The notes beneath the pieces are model-generated. The model was given only the letters and a program-made list of their open reading frames with translations, was not told where the DNA came from and made no database searches. This document shows, one piece after another, positions 1-5,157 of a stretch of 5,157 nt of DNA; the first letter of the stretch is position 1, and each line of letters starts with the position of its first letter. Origin of the DNA: Bacteroidales bacterium (GTDB lineage Bacteria > Bacteroidota > Bacteroidia > Bacteroidales > WCHB1-69); the NCBI GenBank assembly GCA_031264975.1, contig JAISDH010000381.1, positions 1 through 5,157 on the forward strand, written 5' to 3'. The position numbers and the translations under genes are program-made.

Positions 1-175
1 TAAGTAAATGGGTAACTTCTGCAATTTGTTTTTCAAAATCAAGAATATAGTTATCCGTGAACATTAATGGCAAATATGCCTTGAAATCGGGAAAATCATC
101 TCTGAAAGCGGATAAAAGATACCCTCCGATAACCGAGACTTCTTCTTTTTTACAATGATATAGTCGTTGTTTCAT
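1..175 (-). CDS. Unrecognised protein, N-terminal fragment (cut by left window edge)
   Basis: An open reading frame runs leftwards from an ATG at 175-173 and stays open to the window edge, giving 58 codons. It begins MKQRLYHCKKEEVSVIGGYL and continues with a mix of charged and aromatic residues (a DDFPDF segment, then a helix-like LDFEKQIAEVTHLL stretch). It has no signal peptide, membrane segment or catalytic motif. The visible part suggests a small soluble helical protein. It is vaguely like hypothetical proteins of Bacteroidetes, but I cannot name a family. No ribosome-binding site is visible, which is normal for this phylum. A promoter-like element lies about 135 bp upstream (312-319) and a one-mismatch version lies at 226-233. 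It shares a strand with the regulator operon to its right but is 492 bp away, so it is probably a separate unit. Confidence 0.6.
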   Translation of the reverse strand, partial: MKQRLYHCKKEEVSVIGGYLLSAFRDDFPDFKAYLPLMFTDNYILDFEKQIAEVTHLL

Positions 176-311
176 GACTTTATATATTAAAATATTATGA
201 TTAATTTATATTACACTTTATACTGCAAAATAAGATTCCCATTCTTTGAACATTTTCGTAATGAAAGAATCAGTTTCCAATAAGAGAAAATAATTTAATT
301 TTTTATCGGTG

Positions 312-319
312 CAAAATTA
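312..319 (-). promoter_or_regulatory. Bacteroidetes-type -7 promoter element, leftward
   Basis: Read on the minus strand this is TAATTTTG followed by CACC, an exact match to the TAnnTTTG element used by the primary sigma factor of Bacteroidetes. A purine/AT-rich run precedes it, but I see no clean TTTG at the -33 position. Transcription would begin near 305, leaving a leader of about 130 nt before the ATG at 175. A nearer candidate at 226-233 (TTATTTTG on the minus strand) has one mismatch and would give a shorter leader. The choice between them is not decidable by eye. Confidence 0.4.
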
Positions 320-483
320 TAAAAAAATCCTTATCAGCCCACTAAAATAAGATTTTATTTTTATTCATCTTATTATATTCAATTGTTGTAACTCATGAAA
401 AATCGTTTTCAAATCAGTTGTACAAAACAATCATATTAATCCTTTAAATCATACAAATCTCAGTTCAAACAATTGGGCTCCGC

Positions 484-511
484 ACCTTCGCAACCTTGTA
501 CCTTGCACCTT
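484..511. repeat. Short ACCTT-based tandem repeat
   Basis: The pentamer ACCTT occurs four times, at 484-488, 493-497, 500-504 and 507-511. The last three are in exact 7-bp register (ACCTTGT, ACCTTGC, ACCTTAC). This is a small simple-sequence repeat of the heptamer kind, lying next to the hairpin pair in an otherwise AT-rich spacer. It has no obvious function. It could be a decayed end of a dispersed intergenic element or a slippage product. Confidence 0.5.
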
Positions 512-578
512 ACGTCTTTTTATTGATTTCAATGATTACGCCTCGATTGGGGCTTGGTTTTTATGTGTTTCCACAGAT

Positions 579-621
579 ACAGCGCGTTGCGCTGTGCTAT
601 TGATTCAAGCCTTTCAGGCTT
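579..621. repeat. Paired compact hairpins, candidate dispersed intergenic repeat
   Basis: Two near-perfect stem-loops sit 11 bp apart. The first is ACAGCGC-GTT-GCGCTGT (579-595), with a 7-bp stem and 3-nt loop. The second is AAGCCT-TTC-AGGCTT (607-621), with a 6-bp stem and 3-nt loop. Neither is followed by a T-run on either strand, so they are poor terminators. The local G+C content is well above that of the surrounding spacer. The double-hairpin layout resembles REP/BIME-like palindromic repeats that I recall as common between genes in Bacteroidetes. That resemblance is from memory and only one copy is visible here. Confidence 0.45.
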
Positions 622-667
622 ATTCTATCGCTCATTTATCCATTAATCACTAATCATTATTTTCTCT

Positions 668-1090
668 TTACCCCTTATTGACTTCTATTAAAGAAAAGAT
701 AGACGTCTTTGAGAGTTTTTTATGGGTATATTCTCTGATATCTTTGAACGTATGCCGGATTTTGCAGGTTTGTTCTTCTTTGCAATGTTCGCATGGGCGA
801 TAACATTTATCGCAGGTACATGCCAGCCAGGCAATTGTTCCTTCAAATAAATCTATGATTTCAAGCAGAGTGATTTCTTTTGGATTTTTGATTAAAAAAT
901 ATCCTCCTTTCTTGCCTAATCTACTACCAAGATAGCCTTTCTTTTTTAATTCCAGGAGTATTGTTTCAAGAAACCTTTTGGGAATTTTCTCGCTTGTTGC
1001 AATATCGCTTATTAGAACGGCTCCGTTACCATATTCTTTTGCCAACTTTGTAATTGCCAGCATGGCATATCGTGTCTTTTGTGTAAGCAT
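668..1090 (-). CDS. Rrf2-family transcriptional regulator with Cys-rich sensor segment
   Basis: The 140-residue product is normal Rrf2 length. The N-terminal winged helix-turn-helix is recognisable: MLTQKTRYAMLAI at the start, the ISDIATSEKIPKRFLETILL recognition region (about 27-46), and a wing with GSRLGKKGGYFL (about 55-66). The family includes IscR, NsrR and CymR. Its sensing members hold an Fe-S cluster through cysteines just after the wing. Here that segment is unusually rich, with Cys at 91, 93, 96, 100, 103 and 109 and a nearby His113, so a cluster (or zinc) is likely but its type cannot be told. The start ATG lies 2 bp after the stop of the Crp/Fnr-type gene, so the two are almost certainly cotranscribed and translationally coupled. 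A weak GGGA lies just upstream. Placement beside a cysteine desulfurase and an Fe-S protein suggests that it senses Fe-S or sulfur supply. This is inference. IscR itself is not claimed. Confidence 0.9.
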   Translation of the reverse strand: MLTQKTRYAMLAITKLAKEYGNGAVLISDIATSEKIPKRFLETILLELKKKGYLGSRLGKKGGYFLIKNPKEITLLEIIDLFEGTIAWLACTCDKCYRPCEHCKEEQTCKIRHTFKDIREYTHKKLSKTSIFSLIEVNKG

Positions 1091-1092
1091 AT

Positions 1093-1776
1093 TTATCCCA
1101 ACTTGCTAATATATTTAAGTTTTTCCATGTTAACTATTGTCAAAGTTTTTCCTGAAATAGACAGTATACCTTCTGTTTGCCACCGAGAAAGGGTCATAAT
1201 GACATTTTCAACGGAGCAACAGGCAAATTCTGCCAGTTCTTTTCGAGTTAAAGACAATTGAAAACAAGTATTATTATATATCTCTTCCGACAAATATAAA
1301 ATGACGTCAGCGATTCGACTTTCTTTTTGTTTGTTGGCAACGCTGATAAAGTTCAAAATAGCTCTTTTGAACATATCCGAAACCAATTGAAACAAAGCAA
1401 TCGAATAAACGCCGTTCAATCTCATTATTTCCAATAAAACATCCGATTCAATAAGAATAACATCACTGTCTTCAACCGCAATAATAGAAAAGAGGTTGTT
1501 ATCTTTTTTATAGAACATGTTCGCTCCGCCCAAAATCCTTGGCGCCGAGACCAACGTAATAATGATATTCTTTTGATTTACGTCCGACATAAAGTTAAAC
1601 TTTACGATACCACTTTGCAAAAATGCAATATGCGTTGGTTGATGTCCTTGTTTTAAAATCGTTTCGCCTTTCTTAAATTTCAATCGAACAGAAGACCGTT
1701 CTAACTTTTTAAAGTCTTCTTCCTGTAGAAATTTCAAGGCTATCTTCGCAAATAGAGTCTGTTCTTTTAAATCCAT
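1093..1776 (-). CDS. Crp/Fnr-family transcriptional regulator
   Basis: The 227-residue product has the standard two-domain layout. A cyclic-nucleotide-binding-like beta-barrel occupies about residues 20-115 (GETILKQGHQPTHIAFLQSG is typical). A long dimerisation helix follows at about 115-148, then a C-terminal HTH at about 173-215 with the core TRKELAEFACCSVENVIMTL. The barrel lacks the Arg-Ser phosphate-binding signature of true cAMP receptors. No N-terminal cysteine cluster of the FNR kind exists, so the effector is unknown. In the HTH, the turn that usually carries Gly has two adjacent cysteines (186-187). The recognition helix keeps the FNR-like Val-Glu (189-190) but has Met194 where CRP and FNR have Arg. 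The gene heads the minus-strand operon and faces away from the ATPase gene across a short region with a 22-bp inverted repeat, the likely binding site of this protein. The start at ATG 1776 gives a full-length family member. No Shine-Dalgarno is visible. Confidence 0.9.
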   Translation of the reverse strand: MDLKEQTLFAKIALKFLQEEDFKKLERSSVRLKFKKGETILKQGHQPTHIAFLQSGIVKFNFMSDVNQKNIIITLVSAPRILGGANMFYKKDNNLFSIIAVEDSDVILIESDVLLEIMRLNGVYSIALFQLVSDMFKRAILNFISVANKQKESRIADVILYLSEEIYNNTCFQLSLTRKELAEFACCSVENVIMTLSRWQTEGILSISGKTLTIVNMEKLKYISKLG

Positions 1777-1813
1777 TGAGCTTAAAATTCAAATAATCAA
1801 GTATTAAATATTA

Positions 1814-1835
1814 CATGTTTTACTCTTAAAACATG
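1814..1835. promoter_or_regulatory. Perfect 22-bp inverted repeat, candidate Crp/Fnr-type operator
   Basis: The sequence is CATGTTTTA, then CTCT, then TAAAACATG: two perfect 9-bp arms around a 4-bp centre. Total length and spacer match the architecture of Crp/Fnr-family sites (FNR: TTGAT-N4-ATCAA within 22 bp), but the base content of the arms differs. It lies in the divergent region, 38 bp from the regulator's start codon and about 58 bp before the ATPase start preferred here. Its centre (1824.5) would be about 58-62 bp upstream of the start point predicted from the element at 1872-1879, a spacing used by class I activators. For the leftward operon it is placed for autoregulation. The symmetry is directly visible; the identity of the bound protein is inferred. 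Confidence 0.65.
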
Positions 1836-1871
1836 AATGCAAATGTACACTAATTCTATAGATATTACGTG

Positions 1872-1879
1872 TAATTTTG
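1872..1879 (+). promoter_or_regulatory. Bacteroidetes-type -7 promoter element, rightward
   Basis: TAATTTTG matches TAnnTTTG exactly and lies 14 bp before the ATG at 1894. A start point around 1883-1886 would leave a leader of only about 10 nt. No good -33 TTG is seen at the expected distance, which fits a promoter that depends on an activator bound at the inverted repeat upstream. If real, this element excludes translation from the ATG at 1837, since that codon would not be transcribed. Confidence 0.45.
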
Positions 1880-1893
1880 CCGAAAATTATTTT

Positions 1894-2715
1894 ATGGATA
1901 TAAATAAAATTACAGTTATAGGAGGTATCGGGAAGGATAAATCGCCCGAAAAGGTAGAAAAGTTTGAACTTTGCATGGGGAATATTATTAGTATAGTGGG
2001 ACCTACGGGGTGTGGCAAAACAACGTTAATCAATGATATAGAGTTGTTCGCCAATAAAAATACACCGTCCATGCGAACAATTTTAATCAATGACGAACCC
2101 GTTGCAGAAGATTTCACATTTGACCCGTCCAAGCATCCGATTGCGTTAATTTCGCAGCATACAAATTTTTTGTCGGACTTGCCTGTTGGTGAATTTTTAA
2201 AGATTCATTCCACCATTCGGGGTTCTGAAAACGTCAGCGCCATGATTGATGAAACATTGGATTTTGCGAATCAGCTTACTGGCGAAGCAATTATTAAGGA
2301 AACTGCCATGACGCAGTTGTCTGGAGGACAAACCCGTTCGCTGTTGATTGCAGATGCGGTTATTATTGGCAATTCGCCTATTATACTGCTTGATGAAATT
2401 GAAAATGCAGGCATACACCGAACAAAAGCGTTGGAATTGCTGAAAAACTATCAAAAGATTTTTGTCTTTGTTACGCATGACCCAAGAATTGCATTGCTAT
2501 CCGATTTCAGAATCATCATGAAGAATGGAGCAATGCAGAAGATGATAACCACAAGCGATGAAGAAAAGATGGCTGCCATTGGATTGAAACAACTTGATGA
2601 TATAATGCTTGACTTTCGTAAAATGATTAGAGCAGGAGAAGAAATCACCAATGACATTTTTGATAAACATATTAATTATTTAGTAACGAATTACCAATAC
2701 TCTTTAAAAAAATAA
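1894..2715 (+). CDS. ABC-type ATPase without a transporter partner
   Basis: From ATG 1894 the product has 273 residues. It carries a complete ABC nucleotide-binding domain: Walker A GPTGCGKTT (36-44), Q-loop Gln88 in LISQHTNFL, signature LSGGQ (142-146), Walker B IILLDE with catalytic Glu168, and switch His195 in FVTHDP. The D-loop after Walker B reads IENAG rather than the usual SALD. About 70 residues follow the switch His, mostly charged and probably helical. No permease or binding protein is nearby, so it is likely a soluble ABC ATPase acting on a macromolecule or cofactor complex, as SufC does, not a transporter. The frame also opens at ATG 1837 (292 residues), but that codon abuts the operator palindrome and precedes the predicted promoter, and the extra 19 residues look unconserved, so 1894 is preferred. 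The next gene starts 6 bp after the TAA. Its link to metallocofactor assembly is inferred from the neighbours. Confidence 0.85.
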   Translation: MDINKITVIGGIGKDKSPEKVEKFELCMGNIISIVGPTGCGKTTLINDIELFANKNTPSMRTILINDEPVAEDFTFDPSKHPIALISQHTNFLSDLPVGEFLKIHSTIRGSENVSAMIDETLDFANQLTGEAIIKETAMTQLSGGQTRSLLIADAVIIGNSPIILLDEIENAGIHRTKALELLKNYQKIFVFVTHDPRIALLSDFRIIMKNGAMQKMITTSDEEKMAAIGLKQLDDIMLDFRKMIRAGEEITNDIFDKHINYLVTNYQYSLKK

Positions 2716-2721
2716 ATAGCG

Positions 2722-3423
2722 ATGAAATTAATCATTTTTGCAGGACCCCCCACTTGTGGGAAAACAACAGTTATTAAACAGGTTATCCGAAGACTTTTAA
2801 ACAAAGGTCTAAAACCTTCGTACTTGAAAATAGACGTTCTCTTTGCGGATGAAGATGAACAATTACGTTCGGAATTTAATATTCCAACAAAAAAAATATA
2901 TTCCGGCGAACTTTGTCCCGACCATTGTAATGTGGTTGTATTGGATGAGGTAGTGGAATGGGCAGAAGAACAACAAGCTGAATATTTGATTGTAGAAACA
3001 GCCGGATTGTGTTTGAGATGTTCTCCATACGTTGAAAATTCGTTGGGTGTTGTTGTTTTGGAAGCAACAAGCGGGATGAATTTACCGAGAAAAATCGGTC
3101 CCATGCTGACATTGGCGGATATTTGTGTGATAACGAAAATAGATTTAGTATCGCAAGCAGAGCGGGAAGTTTTCCGATACAGAATATTGGAAGCGGCAAA
3201 AACTATTTCGATTGTAGAAAGTAATGCGCTTTATGGAATTGGGATTGACCCTATTGTTAGAGACATTATTCGTTCGCAAGATATAGAACAACCCATGTTT
3301 TTGAAAGGGAATCCTCCGGTAGGAACTTGTACCATTTGTGTAGGAAAGAAAGAAATAGGCGCCAAAAATCATTTTGGAGTACTTCGTACAATGGAAAATG
3401 AATTATTTTATGTTGGCGAATAA
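2722..3423 (+). CDS. Cys-rich P-loop GTPase of the G3E (HypB/UreG/CobW-like) type
   Basis: The 233-residue product starts directly with a P-loop, MKLIIFAGPPTCGKTT (Walker A 8-16). A LIVETAG segment follows at about 89-95, where G3E GTPases have their Glu-x-x-Gly Walker B region, and then a TKID guanine-specificity motif (138-141). This order is that of SIMIBI-class metallochaperone GTPases such as HypB, UreG and CobW, which use GTP to deliver metals or load cofactors. Three cysteine pairs stand out: Cys65-x3-Cys69 (GELCPDHC, where CobW proteins carry their CxCC metal motif), Cys97-x2-Cys100 (CLRC) and Cys203-x2-Cys206 (CTIC), with His217 near the end. They suggest bound metal or Fe-S. It is not a standard HypB, UreG or CobW, because the His-rich tail and the hydrogenase, urease or cobalamin neighbours are missing. 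It starts 6 bp after the ATPase gene, and its end overlaps the cysteine desulfurase start, so coupled translation is likely. Confidence 0.8.
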   Translation: MKLIIFAGPPTCGKTTVIKQVIRRLLNKGLKPSYLKIDVLFADEDEQLRSEFNIPTKKIYSGELCPDHCNVVVLDEVVEWAEEQQAEYLIVETAGLCLRCSPYVENSLGVVVLEATSGMNLPRKIGPMLTLADICVITKIDLVSQAEREVFRYRILEAAKTISIVESNALYGIGIDPIVRDIIRSQDIEQPMFLKGNPPVGTCTICVGKKEIGAKNHFGVLRTMENELFYVGE

Positions 3424-4585
3424 AAACAAATCCATTTATTTTGATAATGCCTCTACTACGCCTTTGGACAATCGGGTATGGGAGGAAATGCTTCCCTATG
3501 GAAACATGATTTTTGGGAATCCATCGAGCCTTCATTCTTACGGAATGGAGGCAAAGGAATCGTTGGAGGGTTTTCGCGCAAAATTAGCAGGATTCATACA
3601 TGCTCAACCGGAAGAAATTATATTTACTTCAGGGGGAACAGAAGCCAATAATCTTGCATTGAAGGGAATTGCTTTTGCCAATATACATAAAGGGAAACAC
3701 ATTATTGTTTCGGCTATTGAACATGATTCCATTTTAAATACCTGTACATGGCTAAAAGAGCAAGGATTTTATGTGTCGTATCTGACCGTAGATGAAAATG
3801 GATTTGTTGATTTGGAAAGGTTGGAACAGTTGATTAATTCGCAAACTGTTTTGGTTTCTGTTATGCATGTAAACAATGAAATAGGAACCATTGAACCGAT
3901 AGAAGAGATAGGCAAAATATGTAAAGAAAGGAATGTTTTTTTTCATACGGATGCCTGTCAGTCATTTGGTAAGATTCCGATAGACGTCTCAAAACAAAAT
4001 ATAACCCTGGCGTCGCTCAATGCGCACAAAATACATGGAATAAAAGGAGTAGGCGCTCTTTTTGTGAAGCAAGGAACCCCTGTAACGCCTTTATTGCATG
4101 GAGGCGGACAGGAATTTGGATTGCGTTCCACCACCGAAAACCTGACAGGCATTGCCGGTTTCGCAAAAGCCGCCCAATTGTGTATTGACGAAATGGAAAA
4201 AGAATCTAAACGACTTGCAAAACTACAGGAAAAACTTATCCGTGAGTTGGAAAATAAGTTTCCGGGATTCTATCTCAATGGAGACAAAGAAAAGCGATTA
4301 CCCAATAATATTAACTTTTCCATAAGCGGATTGGAAGGAGAAAATATAAGGTTGTTATTATTATTGGATGAAAAGGGAATTGCCGTTTCGGCAGGTTCTG
4401 CCTGTTCTAATAATGACAGTGGTAAAAGCAGTTCCCATGTATTGGAAGCCATTGGAAGAGACCCGTTTCAGTCAAGAGGAGGAATCAGAATCAGTTTTGG
4501 CAGATTTACAACGGAAGAAGAAGTAGAACGCTTCCTGGATATATTCGAATCAACGGTTTCACAACTCAATACCATTTATTCATGA
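3410..4585 (+). CDS. Cysteine desulfurase, NifS/IscS type
   Basis: This pyridoxal-phosphate enzyme takes sulfur from L-cysteine as an enzyme-bound persulfide, releasing alanine, and supplies Fe-S or other sulfur-containing cofactors. The 391-residue product is full length. It opens with IYFDNASTTPLD, has SGGTEANN (74-81), HTDACQ (179-184, with the cofactor-contacting His179, Asp181 and Gln184), NAHKIHG with Schiff-base Lys207, GGGQEFGLR, and the persulfide Cys332 in AGSACSNN within a long mobile loop. ATG 3410 is chosen because it leaves the usual short lead before the YFDN motif. ATG 3398 and TTG 3374 are also in frame. The chosen start overlaps the GTPase end by 14 bp. No IscU, IscA or Suf scaffold gene is visible, so the sulfur acceptor may be the following Fe-S protein or an unseen partner. 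Family call is certain; whether it is housekeeping or dedicated to this operon is inferred from context as dedicated. Confidence 0.95.
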   Translation: MLANKNKSIYFDNASTTPLDNRVWEEMLPYGNMIFGNPSSLHSYGMEAKESLEGFRAKLAGFIHAQPEEIIFTSGGTEANNLALKGIAFANIHKGKHIIVSAIEHDSILNTCTWLKEQGFYVSYLTVDENGFVDLERLEQLINSQTVLVSVMHVNNEIGTIEPIEEIGKICKERNVFFHTDACQSFGKIPIDVSKQNITLASLNAHKIHGIKGVGALFVKQGTPVTPLLHGGGQEFGLRSTTENLTGIAGFAKAAQLCIDEMEKESKRLAKLQEKLIRELENKFPGFYLNGDKEKRLPNNINFSISGLEGENIRLLLLLDEKGIAVSAGSACSNNDSGKSSSHVLEAIGRDPFQSRGGIRISFGRFTTEEEVERFLDIFESTVSQLNTIYS

Positions 4586-4657
4586 ATAAAATAATGTATA
4601 GAATAGTAATAGAAATAAAATTATTGAACAAATTAAATGTTAAAAAATAATATACAA

Positions 4658-5157
4658 ATGGAAACAAAACAGATAAAAAACACAATAGACAGTCTTCCAC
4701 TATTGAATTGTGGAGCTTGTGGACAAAAAACATGTGAAGATTTTGCTCGTGAAGTTGATTCGGGAACTGAATCTTTGAAAAGGTGCATTCATATTGCAGA
4801 TAAAATGGAAAAACAATCCGAAGATTCAAAAACCTGTTTTATGTGCAACAGGGAAGGATTGGGAATGGGGGAAAAACTTCAATGGAAAGATAATCTCGGA
4901 AGAGATTTTGATTTTATCCTGGATTGTTTTCCCAATGAACCGGGTCCCAAAGAAACCATATTGCCCTATAATCCAACGTTGGTAAAAGATTTAAATGTAA
5001 AAAAAGGAGACGTCATGATAGGTCGCCCCATGGGAATGTCGTGTGGATGTCCTATTACGCACTGTGGGATTGTTTCTGCTGTTGACGCTCGAAATGGGGT
5101 TATTAATTGGAATGTAACAGGTCCTCTAAAACCCAGACAAGGCGGTTTTGTAGATAT
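4658..5157 (+). CDS. 4Fe-4S domain protein, C-terminus beyond window
   Basis: The reading frame from ATG 4658 stays open to the right edge (166 codons plus two bases). It begins with a classic four-cysteine Fe-S domain: Cys18-x2-Cys21-x4-Cys26-x16-Cys43 (LNCGACGQKTCEDFA, then RCIH), the pattern of the 'putative Fe-S cluster' domain found in corrinoid Fe-S proteins and redox subunits. Further cysteines follow at 60 and 63 (CFMC), 90, and 129, 131 and 136 (in GRPMGMSCGCPITHCG), so a second metal site is possible. The middle region, with LNVKKGDVMIGRPMG, looks like a small beta-rich domain. I recall similar proteins annotated only as Fe-S cluster proteins in anaerobes, and no function is assigned. 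An in-frame ATG at 4637 would add seven residues; 4658 is preferred because it leaves the usual short lead before the cluster motif. The gap of 72 bp to the desulfurase shows no terminator, so cotranscription is likely. It could be the acceptor or carrier of sulfur or clusters made with its neighbour. Confidence 0.85.
   Translation, partial: METKQIKNTIDSLPLLNCGACGQKTCEDFAREVDSGTESLKRCIHIADKMEKQSEDSKTCFMCNREGLGMGEKLQWKDNLGRDFDFILDCFPNEPGPKETILPYNPTLVKDLNVKKGDVMIGRPMGMSCGCPITHCGIVSAVDARNGVINWNVTGPLKPRQGGFVD

Larger units (their letters stand above)
176..667. other. Gene-free intergenic stretch
   Basis: No credible coding region is present on either strand of this 492-bp gap between two leftward-facing genes. 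The left two-thirds (176-475) is very AT-rich and contains a promoter-like element at 312-319. The right third changes character: it is richer in G+C and carries the ACCTT repeat (484-511), the hairpin pair (579-621) and a TAATCA doublet (644-649 and 651-656). No hairpin followed by a T-tract was found, so no intrinsic terminator is called for the regulator operon ending at 668. Confidence 0.6.

Noticed and set aside
579..621. Intrinsic terminator for the leftward regulator operon
   Set aside because: The stems are good, but neither is followed by a T-tract on the minus strand, so a Rho-independent terminator is not supported.
563..646. 27-codon open frame on the plus strand across the two hairpins
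   Set aside because: It is made almost wholly of the palindromic repeat and has no promoter or ribosome-binding site. Such frames arise by chance in repeat sequence.
3374..3409. Longer cysteine desulfurase start at TTG 3374 or ATG 3398
   Set aside because: Both add residues before the YFDN motif that the family rarely has and lengthen the overlap with the GTPase gene. ATG 3410 gives the usual N-terminus.
1887..3535. Several minus-strand frames of 68-137 codons opposite the ATPase and GTPase genes
   Set aside because: They are antisense to strongly supported genes, have low-complexity Ser/Asn/Ile-rich translations, and lack family motifs.
4586..4657. Separate promoter for the Fe-S protein gene
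   Set aside because: The 72-bp gap is AT-rich, but no TAnnTTTG element or terminator was found, so readthrough from the desulfurase gene is the simpler view.
4794..4985. 63-codon plus-strand frame inside the Fe-S protein gene
   Set aside because: It lies in another frame of a clearly coding region with conserved cysteine motifs and shows no domain of its own.

Overview
The window is AT-rich with TAA-rich stops, almost no Shine-Dalgarno sequences, and TAnnTTTG promoter elements. Together with the protein styles this points to an anaerobic member of the Bacteroidetes (probably Bacteroidales). That assignment rests on composition, motifs and family resemblance read by eye, not on a search.

Layout. 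(1) Positions 1-175, minus strand: the first 58 codons of an unrecognised protein that runs off the left edge. (2) Positions 176-667: a 492-bp gene-free stretch. It holds a probable minus-strand promoter near 312-319, a small ACCTT-based tandem repeat at 484-511, and two compact hairpins at 579-621 that look like a dispersed intergenic repeat. (3) Positions 668-1776, minus strand: a two-gene regulatory operon, a Crp/Fnr-type regulator followed after 2 bp by a Cys-rich Rrf2-type regulator. (4) Positions 1777-1893: a divergent control region with a perfect 22-bp inverted repeat (CATGTTTTA-N4-TAAAACATG) that has FNR-box geometry, plus a TAATTTTG promoter element facing right. (5) Positions 1894 to the right edge, plus strand: four tightly packed genes. 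They encode a permease-less ABC-type ATPase, a Cys-rich small P-loop GTPase of the G3E (HypB/UreG/CobW) type, a NifS/IscS-type cysteine desulfurase, and a protein starting with a four-cysteine 4Fe-4S domain (incomplete at the right edge).

How the genes may work together. The four rightward genes combine two nucleotide-driven chaperone-like proteins, a sulfur donor and an Fe-S carrier, with no transporter membrane subunit and no IscU/SufB scaffold in view. The simplest reading is a dedicated metallocofactor assembly or insertion module. The two regulators transcribed away from it would adjust it to redox, sulfur or Fe-S status. The individual families are well supported by motifs. The joint function, the client enzyme and the regulatory wiring are inference.
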